The translations under genes and the position numbers were made by a program. DNA of 64,000 nucleotides from Puccinia triticina (taxonomy: Eukaryota; Basidiomycota; Pucciniomycetes; Pucciniales; Pucciniaceae): the NCBI RefSeq assembly GCF_026914185.1, contig NC_070568.1, forward strand, positions 1,426,001-1,490,000, in the 5' to 3' direction. The notes beneath the pieces are model-generated. The model was not told the origin of the DNA. It saw nothing but the letters and a program-made list of their open reading frames with translations, and made no database searches. Shown piece by piece: positions 21,504-33,500 of this stretch (positions are counted from its first letter, which is position 1; the number at the start of each line of letters is the position of its first letter).

Positions 21504-21641
21504 GAAACGGTGAGGGTTGGGAACATCGTGTTGGATTGGTGGCATGACGGAGGGGATCGGATGAGGGGTAGGTCGTTCATAACGGTTTGGCGGCATGTAA
21601 TGGTTTTGCAAACCATAATCTGGATTGTAATTATAACGCAT
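21504..21641 (-). pseudogene. first codons of the rust-family gene split by Copia A
   Basis: The minus strand reads MRYNYNPDYGLQNHYM and continues to DVPNPHRF, ending at the LTR. After removal of the element and one target copy, the next codons (8532 downward) read PSLARLNRFDSVTQH in the same frame. The retrotransposon therefore landed inside the coding sequence. The start ATG at 21641 is inferred. Confidence 0.6.
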
Positions 21642-22128
21642 TATTAGTAATAGTATTGATAATTATTGGCCCGATCAAAAGTCGAGAATGAGTTGGGAGG
21701 GGGACAGGCAAATGGGACCGGAAGGAGGAAAATCAGCGAAATGGCAGGCTCACCGGTTTGTCTGGCCTACAGCGCCACTTGAGTTGATTTGTGGGCCGAA
21801 GTTGCAATCAATCTGGCGATTGGAGGTTAAATGAGGAAATCCTCCCTATCCTCCCTGGACCTCAGTGGAGTGGGGTGTCACATGCTGCTTTGCGCAGCTC
21901 AACTCTATTTTTAAGATTATGCGACCTTCGAAACCGGAAATTTTGAGAAATCATCCAACGATTCTGCAAAAGACAATAAATAGACCGAGCGGCGAAAGTG
22001 TTGCTTTCAGCCTTGAAGTAAACGTGTTCATCGATTTGCTGATCGACAGAAACAGCCGCATCCGAGAGATTTGAACATTGACAACAGGTTATCGCCCTCG
22101 TTTCTCAACCCGATACACATACGAATCG
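21642..22128. other. divergent intergenic region
   Basis: A 487-bp spacer between the start of the split gene and the start of the GlcNAc kinase gene. It probably contains both promoters. No repeat or RNA gene was seen. Confidence 0.5.
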
Positions 22129-23571
22129 ATGATCCTGTCCGGTGGTACCCATGATGAACCGGTCGGGTCTCAATCCGATCATCAGAACAGGGCGAAACGG
22201 GAAGACGAGAGCGCAATCTATTTATGCATCGATGGTACGCGGCATTAGAATGAAAATCTTCCCCTGAAAAAACGCGTCTTGTTTCTATTTCCGAAAAGCA
22301 GATGATGATGATAAACCCAACTTGCAAACTGACCATCAAGCTTCCTTTGGACACTTTTCACGACTAATAAAACGAAAACAGGTGGAGGAACGAAGACGAA
22401 TGTGTCGATAGCTGGAAGGCTTGCGGGTGATGGAAATGGAAAGCTCAGGATCCTAAGTCAAGGGCAACACCGCTCCTCGAACTACACGGGTGTCGGCCTA
22501 GAGCAGGCGATACTATCGATTGGAGACGCGACGATCGCAGCGCTCCGTTCGTTACCCGCAGGAGGGGCACTGACCCAAGCACGGAGCTGGACGTACGATG
22601 GCTTCCAGAGCAACGGGTGCGCGTCCCGACCGGCACCTTTCGCAAGGATCTGGGCCGGCTTAAGCGGGGTCGATGGGCCGGAAGACCATCGGCTCGTCTA
22701 TGCCGGCCTGGCTAACCTCTTCGGTCTCACCCCTTTTCTCGCACGCGATCCCGACGACCAGGCCACCCCGAGACTCAAAGTCACTAACGATTGCGACCTC
22801 CTATGTAGCGCCATAGAAACCGTATACAAGGTCCATAAATTCTCGCCCGATACTCCCTGTTTGGGCGGCATAGTCTTGATTGCTGGCACCGGAAGTATCG
22901 CAACTGCGTTTGGACCATCATCCAAGGCCACCCAAAGCCCAGACCACCACGCAGAGACTCTCGAACCCCTGGGTAGGCTAGGCGGCTATGGATACTTGCT
23001 TGGCGACGAAGGCTCATCGTATTACGTTGGACAACAGACCATCAAGATGCTTTTGGCCTTCTTCGATTGTCATCAAGAGCCCAGAAAATCCTCGATGGAT
23101 CTCGAGAGTGATCCAACCCCGCCCAGACGAAAGCCGCTGGGAATGGACGATCAGGCGCTCGAACGCTCGAGCTTACTGGCCCCAGTCATGGCCCATTTCG
23201 AGATCGACCGTCTAGAAAACCTGCTTGCCTCGGTATATTCGATCACCAGCGAGCACGAGCGAAAGCTGAAGATAGCTGAGCTGTCGCGTCTAGTGATGAG
23301 AGCGGCGTTCGACGAGCAACAACCGGACCGGTTCGCGCGGAGGATACTGGAGCGAGCGGGCGAACGATTGAGCGAGTTGGTCTGTGATCTGTGTGCACTC
23401 TACGATCTCAAGCCTGAGCAGATGGTCCTCTGCTTGGGTGGTGGGATGTGGTCTTACACCCAATTCAGAGACCTCGTCCTCCAGACTATGCGCCTCAAGT
23501 GGAACGCCAATTGGGGCTGGGTTGAAACTGTCCATCAACCTGACCAAGTGGCTGCCGTTTCTCTGGTTTAG
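22129..23571 (+). CDS. N-acetyl-D-glucosamine kinase
   Basis: Predicted to phosphorylate GlcNAc to GlcNAc-6-phosphate with ATP (EC 2.7.1.59) in the cytosol, as part of chitin/amino-sugar salvage. There are two exons, 22129-22234 and 22382-23571, with a GT-AG intron; the lengths sum to 432 codons. The junction completes the phosphate-1 loop CIDGGGTKTN. Further family marks are WAGLSGVDGPEDH, NDCDLL, the adenosine region IVLIAGTGSIA, LGRLGGYGYLLGDEGSSYY and, near the C-terminus, VLCLGGGMW. The fold is the BcrAD/BadFG (ASKHA) ATPase family. The start ATG at 22129 adds a short non-conserved N-terminus; no in-frame ATG exists nearer the loop. Length (431) is somewhat above the roughly 340-390 typical of the family. 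It is transcribed toward Zim17 (convergent). Confidence 0.9.
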
Positions 23572-24224
23572 AATCCTATCTAGTATCTCTCAGGTGTACC
23601 TGCTTGTCACTACTACCGCCCCCACTGGATTTCTTGGCACATTGATATGTACTAGACAAACCCATCCCATTAGAGGAAAAAATTGAAGGTTGCTGAATGG
23701 CGGCTCGTGACTGGGAAAGTGCGTGAGTGGTTGAGGTGTAGCTGTACCGGGATATCCTGCCTTAGCGGTCGGCATGGTCCAGGCAGAGTTACCCGTACTT
23801 GTAGCGGACATCGAGACACTCCCTATGATGTCCGGAACTGACCGGCCATTGAGTGAAGTGTGCAATCCTTGATGACCGGTCGGTGCCAGCCATCGAGGGC
23901 CTGTAGCCTGCTAGGCCAACATATGCTGAATTCAGCAGACGTTGCCCTGAAATGAACTTTGAGGTCTGTTGCAACCCGGCCAAGATTGCCGGCATCACTT
24001 GTTCTGGACAGCTGAACCATTTCCTTCACACTTTTCACCCTGACTGACGCGGGCTGGTGCGTAAGCAATTAACAGATCTGGTTAGATGTGCCGACAGATG
24101 GCATTCTAGTGTCACAACGCGACCAGCGAAAGAAAATCTTGGTACAAATGTTTGATTATTGTAAAATGGGAAGATAAAAAAGATGCAACTTGAGGTGGAT
24201 GAGTGAGGGTGCGGATATACAAGG
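23572..24224. other. intergenic between convergent genes
   Basis: Holds the 3' regions of the GlcNAc kinase and Zim17 genes. Short minus-strand frames at 23590-24068 have no recognisable domain and no consistent splicing, so I do not call a gene. Confidence 0.45.
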
Positions 24225-25025
24225 TTATTGGTAGAATTCTAGGACTTCACCCGCCTTTGGGGTATCTGCTTGAGATTGAGAGCTAGAGCGAGATTGAAAA
24301 GAGGTGACGACCCGGCCTCGCTTGACGGCTTCGCCCTTAGCTCTCATCAGGTCGATAATCGTCCGATGGTCGTCCTTGAAATTCGGGTCGTCTGATGTCC
24401 GATTGGAAGTAAACCATTGCAAATGATCGGCTGGAAAAGATAGCGAAACAAACAAAATTTAGTGGGGTTTTCTTCTTTTTTGTTTTTGTTAGGAAAGAAG
24501 AGTTTGAGAATGTGGCTGACCGATCAGATGTCTATTCAAGCAAGATGGACACTGGACGAGAACGATCCCATGATGGAAAGCTTGAGACGAAAACTCGTGC
24601 GTGTTCAGATGTCCGCAGGTAGGTGGTTCGACAGCAGCAGATGGAGGGTCGTTATTCGTGTGTTCAATTGGGATTTGGCTTGAGTCAGATGGCGCAGGAG
24701 CGATGCATTTGAATTGGATCCTCATTCGCGAAGGGCCTTGAGTGCTTTGAGAGTCATGATTCGAAGGCTCGCCCCCTTTTTCTGTCTCTGGGATGGATGG
24801 CGGTGGGGTACTCAGACTGGTGGAGTTATATCTCTTGGTATGGGAAATCATTGACTTGCTCGTTGGTCCTGGTGTGGCCCGTTGAGATGGGAGACATGTG
24901 TTCTTTCTTGTGTGTATATTTCGTACATTGATGTTTGGTTGGGACGATTCCGGTTTCTTTGAGACGCTTAAGTTTTCCAGATGGCGAGACGAGAGACGAG
25001 CGAAAGTCCTTGCTGAGCCGAACAT
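24225..25025 (-). CDS. ZIM17: Zim17/Tim15-type mitochondrial zinc-finger chaperone (DNL-type)
   Basis: Zim17 (Hep1, Tim15) keeps mitochondrial Hsp70 soluble in the matrix and supports protein import. There are two exons, 24521-25025 and 24225-24430, totalling 237 codons. The start at 25025 gives MFGSARTFARLSSRHLENLS, an Arg-rich amphipathic leader suited to mitochondrial targeting. The DNL core is present: IQFKC...CGHLNTHEFSSQAFHHG, then GIVLVQCPSCLNRHLI, with ADHLQWF across the intron. Two zinc ligands form the usual CPSC. The other two are separated by 29 residues rather than the usual few. The tail is Ser/Gln-rich. The gene is divergent from NOC2 with 211 bp between starts. The longer upstream open frame overlaps NOC2 exon 1 and is not used. 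Confidence 0.85.
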
Positions 25026-25236
25026 GATTGCGAATTTGCTCCCAGACGGTATTGAGCAGTTGGACTTTCTGGGGAAGGTGGAGGCGGAAGATGTCACAGA
25101 AGAGTTTGGTCCGAGCCAGCTGCATATTGCATATATGCATATCTCATGCAAAACACACACACTTCCCCGGCCCGCCCAGCGATTTGCTATTTTCGAAGTC
25201 GACACATCCAGTTCACACACACACACGTATAACGCG
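25026..25236. promoter_or_regulatory. shared divergent promoter, ZIM17 / NOC2
   Basis: A 211-bp interval between two divergent ATGs. It contains CA-rich runs near 25210-25226 but no clear TATA box. A bidirectional promoter is inferred from geometry alone. Confidence 0.45.
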
Positions 25237-28043
25237 ATGGGTTCCAAGAAAATATCGAAACAGACGAAGAACTTCACCAGGAAACATCTTACCCATACCC
25301 TCACCTCCCGGAAGAAACACCAAGCCAAGAAGAAACTGAGCGAGAACCGAGAACATATCAAAGCTGTCAAACGGCGCAATAACAACAAGAAGACGACGAA
25401 AAACAACCAGCATGAAGATGGATCAGACGACGACGATGATGATGACTCCGTAACAGAAACAAAACCAAAGTGAGATTTTCTGTTTGCCATTGAACCCGAA
25501 TTATGCGTTGAAGATTAACATATCAAATATTTTGTCTAGGATGGACATGTCTGTCGACGCCCTGTTGAATGCCCAAGGACTAGATTCCGAACAGGAAGGA
25601 TCTGATGATGGAGGAAGTGATGGAAAGGATGATGATGAGGACGACGATGACGACGATGACGATTTGGAGTCCATCGGCAGTATGGAAGGTTAGTAGCATG
25701 CTGGAATGTCCTAGCTACCAACTTCGCACCAACTGAGCGCTTCTTTTTTATCTACAGATGAAGCGGGCGGAAAGATGGATCTGGAAATGCTGAAAGAGAA
25801 AGATCCTGAATTTTACAAGTTCCTTCAGGAGAACGATAAAGCATTACTGGAATTTGATGAAAACGAGCAAGACTCCGAAGAAGATGGGTCAAGTGATAAT
25901 GGCCCAGCCTCAGACGCCGGACCTGAAGATGCAGATGAAGATGGAGATGACGATGATGATTTAACAGCATCCAAAAAAGCCAAAACGGTCGTACTGACGA
26001 AGGAGTTGCTCAGAACTTGGCAAAAAGCTATACTCGAGGTAATCGAACCTTGATCTTATGAAGTGTGATCCGTTCATTTAACATTTTTGGATCCTCAACC
26101 AGACCCGATCGATGCGGGCTTTGCGCAAGCTCTTACTCGCCTTCAAGTCTGCGGCCTTCAGCTCGAGCAGCAACTCCACTGATCTTCCATTCTCAATCGA
26201 GTCATCCTCAGGTTGGTGACCCATCTTGCTTTCTTCTAGGGTGAAGAAAACACCCCCTCCAATTTTTATCCTCTCTGACCAAACCTATCGCTATTCGCAG
26301 TTTTCAATGCCCTGATCACCACTACACTGAGATATTTACCGGTGTTCCTGAACCAGAGTCTTCCCGCAAGAGAGCTCCCGAGTGGAAAATTGTAAGCACT
26401 TCCTTGGCATCAAATCCTTCTCGGTTTTGTGGCTTATATGTTGATACCTTGGTTATCACCAGTAAAATCGCCAACAATTCGAAGATGTATGCGTCGATGC
26501 AGCGAATACTCAAGTCATACTTCACCTCGCTTACCGAGTTGGTCGCCCAAGTTCCATCGCAGCAAAAGGGGGATTCAGGACAGGATAGCATGCTACGTAC
26601 TGCCGTCAGTGAGAGTGCTAAACTTACACCATGGATAATTGGCAATCGTAAGATCATGAAGACTTGGATCAAGGTAGGACAAAATATTACTACCAAAACG
26701 CACTCCAGCTTTTTTCTCATTGCAAATCAATCCTCCTGCAGACACTACTCGAGCTGTGGTCTTCATCGTCAGACCAAGTCCGTGTTGCTGCTATACTTTC
26801 GCTCAGAAGGATTGCGGTCGCGGCGGACAGCACGACAATGGAGTCCATCATGAAGGTCAGCTGATGTCTGAGAATATTTTGGCGACCAATAGTCCTAACG
26901 CACAGATTATCATCACCACGTAGGGCGTCTATACTGCCTTAATTAGGAGCGCGAAGAGCACCACCGTGTTCACGTTACCGCTGATCAACTTGATGAAGAA
27001 CTCCGCTTCGGGACTATATCTCATCAACCCGGAGATCTCTTACCCCATCGTCTTCAGCTACATCCGACAGTTAGCTATCCATTTGCGTAACAGTATGAAG
27101 CTGAAAAGCAAGGTAAACTTTCTGGGCTATCTCCTCTCTTCCCGGAGGTTTATGGTGCTGATTAGATGCGGCATTGGCTCTTACAGGAAGGATTCCAAGC
27201 CGTCTATAACTGGCAGTACATCCACAGCTTAGATTTTTGGTCTCTTGTCCTCTCTTCGGCCTGTGAAAAGAACACAAACAGTTCAAGATCTGAGCCTAGT
27301 GCCCTGCAGCCCCTTATTTATCCTCTCGTCCAGATTGCAATCGGAGTGATCAAGTAAGTAGTTCTTGACTGCAAGAGTAATTCAGTTGAATTAATCCCTA
27401 CTCCTTTTTTTAAATTAAAAAAAAACACAGGTTGATTCCTACTTCGCGTTATTATCCTCTGCGGTTTCATTGTCTCCGACTATTATTACGACTCATCCAA
27501 CGAACTGGAACATTCATACCTCTGACGCCATTCCTTTTGGACATGATCGACTCGCCACTTTTCAAGCGACATCCGACTCCGACGAATCTGAAAGCGCTTG
27601 ACTGGGAATACCTACTTCGATGTCCGAAATCGCACGAGAACAGCCGAGTGTATGCGGATGGAGTGGCAGAAGAAGTGACGTACCTGTTGTTGGAGTATCA
27701 TGGATGCATGAGCAAATCGATCGGCTTCCCCGAACTGGTCTTACCCGCACTCACCAGTCTGAAGAAGTTCTCAAAACAATTCCACAAGCATCAAAAGCTC
27801 GTCTCCCATATCAAGACCCTCGTCGAGAAACTCGAGGCCAATAAGACTTTCATTGAATCTAAACGTTCCCATCTTGGCTTCGGCCCCAAGGACCGTGCTC
27901 GATCTCTCGCTTTCTTAGACACCCTGGAGTCCGAGAAAACTCCCCTCGGAGCTCATCTTCGACTGCAGTCTAAAATCAGAGAACAGAAACGTGCCGCCCT
28001 CGATCGTTCGGCTCATAGAGATATCCAGGTCGACGACGATTAA
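25237..28043 (+). CDS. NOC2: NOC2 nucleolar complex protein
   Basis: Noc2 pairs with Noc1 or Noc3 to drive maturation and export of pre-60S ribosomes from the nucleolus. Ten exons: 25237-25469, 25540-25688, 25758-26038, 26103-26211, 26301-26391, 26463-26673, 26742-26855, 26924-27112, 27187-27353 and 27431-28043. They sum to 719 codons (718 residues), close to the yeast protein. The N-terminus is basic (MGSKKISKQTKNFTRKHL) and then strongly acidic. The conserved LKEKDPEFYKFLQENDKALL-type region follows in exon 3. HEAT-like helices come next, with the family signatures WIIGNRKIMKTWIK, VYTALIRSAKSTT and EGFQAVYNWQYIHSLDFW. The end has the typical RFHCLRLLLRLIQRTGTFIP and LKALDWEYLLR blocks. All introns are GT-AG. 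Confidence 0.95.
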
Positions 28044-28446
28044 TGTTGCTTAACTTTTCTTTTCTTTTGTAGCTTGTATTCGGCCTCTCTTTTTTTTGCT
28101 TCTTTATAACATGCAATGATTTTTTTGTCGGGCAAAGACGAGAATCTCCTCGCAGGTTTTGTGAACCCTTACAATTCCCAATCCTACCTGCTTGGTCGAA
28201 TGGTTATTATTTCAATACACATACATCTTATGCACATGTTTACATAGCAGATCAATCTGCATTTATGTTATCTGCAGTTCAGTAAATTAAAAGGTTTCAA
28301 GGACGGCAGGTGCTGAAAGAATTTGATGGACGTAAATAGGTTTATGTATCATCATTGAGAAGTCAGGCTTATAATAGCAAGGGTATGCATAAGATTTCCC
28401 TACCATTCGCACAATGTTTTTTGGGGAAGTCCTTTCGAGCTGCGTG
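28044..28446. other. NOC2 3' flank
   Basis: T-rich sequence right after the stop, probably the 3' UTR and poly(A) region. Nothing else recognised up to the MITE target copy at 28447. Confidence 0.5.
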
Positions 28447-28455
28447 GTGAAAGAG

Positions 28456-28574
28456 CGAACTTAACTAAGTCCCTCTCTTGCCTGAGGCTTTGCCGGAGGC
28501 GGCAAAGCCTCAGGCGAGAGAGGGACTTAGTTAAGTTCGAAGCCTCAGGCGAGAGAGGGACTTAGTTAAGTTCG
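28456..28574. mobile_element. palindromic MULE-like MITE, 119 bp
   Basis: Two 40-bp arms (28456-28495 and 28500-28539), starting CGAACTTAACTAAGTCCCTC, are inverted with one mismatch around a 4-bp loop. A 35-bp second copy of the right end (28540-28574) follows in tandem. A perfect 9-bp duplication GTGAAAGAG flanks the whole (28447-28455 and 28575-28583). The 9-bp target suggests Mutator-type transposition. Related ends occur at 50054-50701 and 50724-51360. Confidence 0.85.
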
Positions 28575-28745
28575 GTGAAAGAGAAGGGCCAACTAAGTAC
28601 ATAACAGAAATTATTAGCTATGTTGACCCCCCGGGGGGGGGGGGGGGTAAGTCGAAACCGGACCGGCAAGAATTTGGTATTCTGTCATTGGGAAATTCCT
28701 GCCGGCCAACCACCCTCAAGAGCTTCACGACATAGACAAGCATCA

Positions 28746-30390
28746 ATGGAAGCAGGAAACAAGCGACCCACTGCCCAGGTGTTTAAGGATAAGGTGCATA
28801 AAGATACTGCTTCCACTTTCGGGACATTTTTGCTCAACGAGAAACTTACCCCGACGATCTTGATCCGCAGGGTAATGAAGCGTTCAAAAAGGCCGACTTC
28901 CGGGGGGCTGTCGAGCATTACACTTCGGCGATAAAGGCGGACCCGTCGGACCACATTTTACCATGCAACCGGGCCTTCGCGCGCTTAAAGCTACAGCAGT
29001 ATGTTTACTACCGATGATTATATTCGGCGCCGGATCGCTAAACGGTATCGATCCACTTGACAGATGGAAGTTGGCAGAAGCAGACTGCACACGATCACTC
29101 GAACTTCTTCCTGAGCCTAACTGTAAGGCCCTCTTCAGACGTGGAACGGCAAGAAGACACCAGAATAAATGGGACGAAGCCCTTCAAGGTGTGTCAATAC
29201 CGCTGTCAGCATCATGACGACGTTGTCCGGTCTTACGTGTTTGCTTATCAGCCTACCTGCCATCTCCATCATTTTCAAGATCTGAAGGCCGCCCTTGCAT
29301 TGGAACCGAACAACGCTAGCATCTGTGCCGAGTTGCAAACGGTCAAAGCACATCTCCAGGTTTGCAATTTTACCGCTTTGAGAGGATGATTAACTGATGC
29401 TCACGCGAAACAAACGTTTGATCAGCAAAAACCAACAACTACAAAACCACCACCGTCGTCATCGAAGGCATCCTCGTCGATATCTTTTGCCAGCTCAGAT
29501 TCTGAAACATCCAGCCAACCGATTGCAGGCCCCTCCTCGTCTCCTAGTACGACTCTTCAGGACGGCCAATCCTCTGAGTCATCCACCAACTTGCTGAGAG
29601 AAGTTTCGACGACACGATTCACTTCCTCGGACCCTTACAAGTCTGCAGCCACTGGCGTTGCTCCTACGAATAGTTTCAGTGATCTCAAACAGATCAGACA
29701 AAAGAAGGAGGAAAAATCGTCCGGCTTTATGACCACCCGTATCCCTAATAAATCCATCCCTTCACCTGAACCCTTGAAGAAATCAAATCCATCTTCTTCA
29801 ACTAATTCGATACCGCCCGTGAGGAGTTTTACAGATTTTGAAATGAGATGGTGCATCTCAAGTCAGCCTGAAGTCCGTTTCTCGGTCCTAGAAGTACGTT
29901 CCTGCTCCCTTGCTGGTATGGTTCGAACGTTGTTGAATCGATGAGCGGTTTTATTGACTCATTGGCCCTCAGGCACTTGATCGGCGCCATGTAGCTCAGC
30001 TATTTGGAGAGCATCTGGAGCCCGAAACTCTAGAGCAAATGATAGACGCTATGGAAGTTCCGCTCAGGTCAGTCCTTCGACCTTTCTTAGATCATCCAAG
30101 TCTTGGAGGTCTCATTATGAATGCTATTTATCAGATCAAACGACACCACAAAAATCACAAGGGCTGTGGAACTGCTGCAGGGATTGGACAATGTTTCACG
30201 GATGAAAACCTTGACTATGTTTCTGGCACCCGATCACCAAAAGGGTTTGTTGCTTGACTAGATCCTCCAGGGCGGACGAATTGCTGACTTGTATGATGCT
30301 AACCCATCTGTTGCAGTCATCCAAGACTTATTGATCAAATTCCACAGCTTTGGAGGGAAAAGTGTGGTGTTGAATAACTGGAGTCTTTGA
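28746..30390 (+). CDS. RPAP3-like TPR co-chaperone
   Basis: RPAP3/Tah1 proteins bind Hsp90/Hsp70 tails through TPRs and belong to the R2TP complex, which assembles RNA polymerase II, snoRNPs and PIKKs. Eight exons: 28746-28793, 28871-28998, 29064-29188, 29280-29359, 29426-29893, 29973-30067, 30135-30244 and 30317-30390, summing to 376 codons (375 residues). The TPR block reads FKDKGNEAFKKADFRGAVEH, then RAFARLKL, WKLAEADCTRSLELLPEP and LKAALALEPNNASICAEL, the three-motif clamp. A Ser-rich linker follows. The C-terminal RPAP3_C-type domain begins FTDFEMRWCISSQPEVRF and continues ALDRRHVAQLFGEHLEPETL and AVELLQGLDNVSRMKTLTMF. It has a single TPR domain, where animal RPAP3 has two. It converges on the arrestin-fold gene. 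Confidence 0.85.
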
Positions 30391-30598
30391 TTGATCAATC
30401 TTCATTATATACCCATCAAGGTCACAATCACAGATGAAAGAACGAGTCGGGAATACAAAGAAAACAAGACAACGTGGAATGATTCTTGAAGTTTGGTATG
30501 CGCTTAGTTATCAAAACAAAGCTCGCCTAAGTCCTTTTGAATGTTTTCGTTTACAGATGTAGCGGTTATAAGAGGGAATCAAACAGGAGGAAGTCGAG

Positions 30599-33500
30599 TC
30601 ACCTGAGAGTGAGAGGTATTCCTTGGACAATTGCTCTGGCCGCACAGGTCGACTGTAGGTCGACCAAGGTACCACGGATGTTGAGTGGCTGCGACAAAAG
30701 CACGGATTGGATGGAAGCCCTCAAGATCCACTGGGACGCGATATCTTTGGCGGAGGATGGAAGATCAGCTTTGGCTGCGTACGACCGCAGCTGCTCCATC
30801 AAACATTTTTTCGGTGTCGGCCCAAATGAAGAGCCGGGCTCGGTGGGACCAAAGAGCTCCATCTGGCGAATGGAAAGAATAATCAGATCGTGTAACCCGT
30901 TCGGCATTCCTGAAGTGAGAGAGGAACTCACTTGAAGATAGCCGGACGTTTTCCATGTGATCAGCCCGGTCGTCTCAGACCTTGTTGGCATAGCTTTTGA
31001 CCTCACATCTCGGACACTAAAGTCCGCGTCATGGTTTTCTCGTCCAACATTCACATACCCACTGCCAGTCTTGGCATGTGATTGCATCAACTGGTTCAGC
31101 GAAGTGATAGTAACTTTCAGCGTTGAAGAGACCTCTTCAAACAGGCGCATATTGAGAGCGGACAATTCTGAGTCTGGTGATAATTGTAGATCGACCTCGT
31201 ATATGATCCTTAAAGTATTGCTTGAGAGAAATTCGACTTGGTAGGTGAGCTGTTGGTTCGGGATTGTTGAAGTCAGCCTACATGAGCTTTAAATCAAGCT
31301 GGTGTTTTAGGGGGCGGGGGACTGACCAGTGTGTTAGTGATAGCAGCCTTGTGACCTCCATTCAGTCCGATCCAAGAGGACAAAGGCCGGACAGACTCGG
31401 GGAACGTCAGAAGATGTTGCCGCGGATCTGACAAGTTACTCTTCAATTTCAAGCCTACAAATAGGTTACTATAATAAGAGTAAAGAAAGCGGAACATTTA
31501 GCCAGTGATCATTCGGGTTGGAAACTCGGACTGAGAAGTAACTGGGATTCACCTCTCTGCCGAAGTCGAAGCCTTTGATAGAAACATTTTTTTCTTTCCT
31601 TTCAAAATCAAGTGATAGCTGACATGACCCTGATAAAACCCCCCAAAAAAAATCAATTCCTGCAGGGTGAAATAAGACAAAAAAAACTTGAAGACGTACG
31701 ACGGAGTTAGAGCAACTGCTTGGTAAGGGCAAGTGGCCAGGACCACAACTGCAATTGGTGTGTGTGGGTATCTTCAACTTGAATTGCCAGCCAGTCTTGT
31801 TAGCATTTTGTTGACGTTGTTCGGAAAGATGGACGGTCTGGGATAAGTTGAAGATCTCGTGCTCGGTGGTTCCGTTTTGGGTGACCGTGCCACTGAGCTG
31901 GAAAGTGATGTTCTTCCACTTCGCGAGCTGTTGCTCGAACTCCAGGGGCGAAACGATCTCCTGATCAGTCGTGTTATTGTTTAACCGGATGGTTACGTCC
32001 AGGTAGTCTCCTGGAAAAAAGGTGGTTAAAGATGGGGATGGGGAAATGGAAAGTGACATGGCTTGGTCTTTAGTTTTATAAGATTCGACTTTCTCTTTTC
32101 TTGATTGATTAGGGTTATGTCGTAGTTGTTCTGGTATTGACACGGGTTTGAGAGTTCCTGTGGTCTCTGTATGTTGGTCCAAGACGCGTATCTCCTCACA
32201 AACGATCGATTGGATGTTGCTTTGGAAGGGCTTGACTTTGGCCACTGATCCATCCTCATCATCCAAAGGCGTGTTCGAGGCAATATCGGTAGGTTTAGCC
32301 GCAAATCTTCCCGTGCGCTCCTCTGAGGGATGTTTGGGTCGATCGACGGGCAATTCCTCGACGAAGGTTTCAGAGGTCGTCTGGGCAAGCAATGGTGTTG
32401 CGGACGGGGGGCGAAGCTGGGAGCTTGCAGGCGTAGAGCTTCCTCCAGTCAAATCTAGCTCATTGAGCCGAATGTTGTAGTCCTTCGGCTGGGTGGTGGT
32501 CCTTGCTGGACTGCTCGAGTATGCTGATCCCGCAAGTGAAGAAAAAGACATGCTACCAGAGCATGAGTTGTGATCAGCAGAAGCCCGTGGCATTGCTTGA
32601 GATGCAAAGGATGAATTGGATCTGATTGACTGGGTATCAAACGGTTTGAAAGAGGGTGAGGGTGAGTTTCCGCCCCTTGACCATTGTTGATTCGCTATCG
32701 GCCCTTCGAAGGAATACAAGGAAGATTGAGATGCGCGAGAGAAAGATCTATCATGGTTGTACACCGACCGAGCCCCGCTGTCCCCTCTGGAATGGCTATT
32801 TGGTGAGCTGATATTGTTGGCGAAACTAGTGTCGGGGTCAGTCGACTCGTCTTCTTCATCATCCAGCTCAGAAAGAATGAATCGCATGTGTTCGGCGGCG
32901 AGTTGTGCCTGGACTGGAGGAGTCTGCCCCGTTGGGAGTGGGACGGCGGATGACCAGACAGAGCTATGAGAAGATGTAGCGGGACTATCAGGAATGAAGA
33001 ATGAGTTGAACCCGACTCCAGACGGATCTGAGGGCGCTTGATGGCTGGCCGAGCTGGACTTTGTGCCAGGTGCCCACGAGTTGGCTGAGCAAGAGCGTAC
33101 CCTCAAACTGTCATCGGCACTGCCAGTCCCACAGGATTGCGCTCGTGCGTGCCAGTTTGATTCCTGTAGCTTGAAAACATCTGCCGAAGATGGCAATGGT
33201 TGTATCTTTGCTGGGGCGCCCTGAGTTGAAGAAGCCCGGGTCTAAAGAGGTGAAGATCAGAATCAAACCACATAAAGGGTTTTCATCTCGAAGCAGGAGG
33301 AAGGACGAGGCCGCTTACGATGGTCGGTCGATGCCAGCCTTTCTTGTGGCCGCACAGTGCACACCCAGGGTTTTTAGCAGGCTCCTCCGAGGCGACCCAG
33401 GTTGGGCAAGTGCACGGCTGGCCGTTGGGCCAGCTGGACTTGCACCGCTCGATCTCGCTGTCCTCTTCGTTCTCGACCAGAGGGAAATGCCACTCCTCAC

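Noticed and set aside
25026..25490. Extended N-terminus of the Zim17 frame up to 25490
   Set aside because: It would overlap NOC2 exon 1 in antisense and lacks a targeting signal; the ATG at 25025 gives one.
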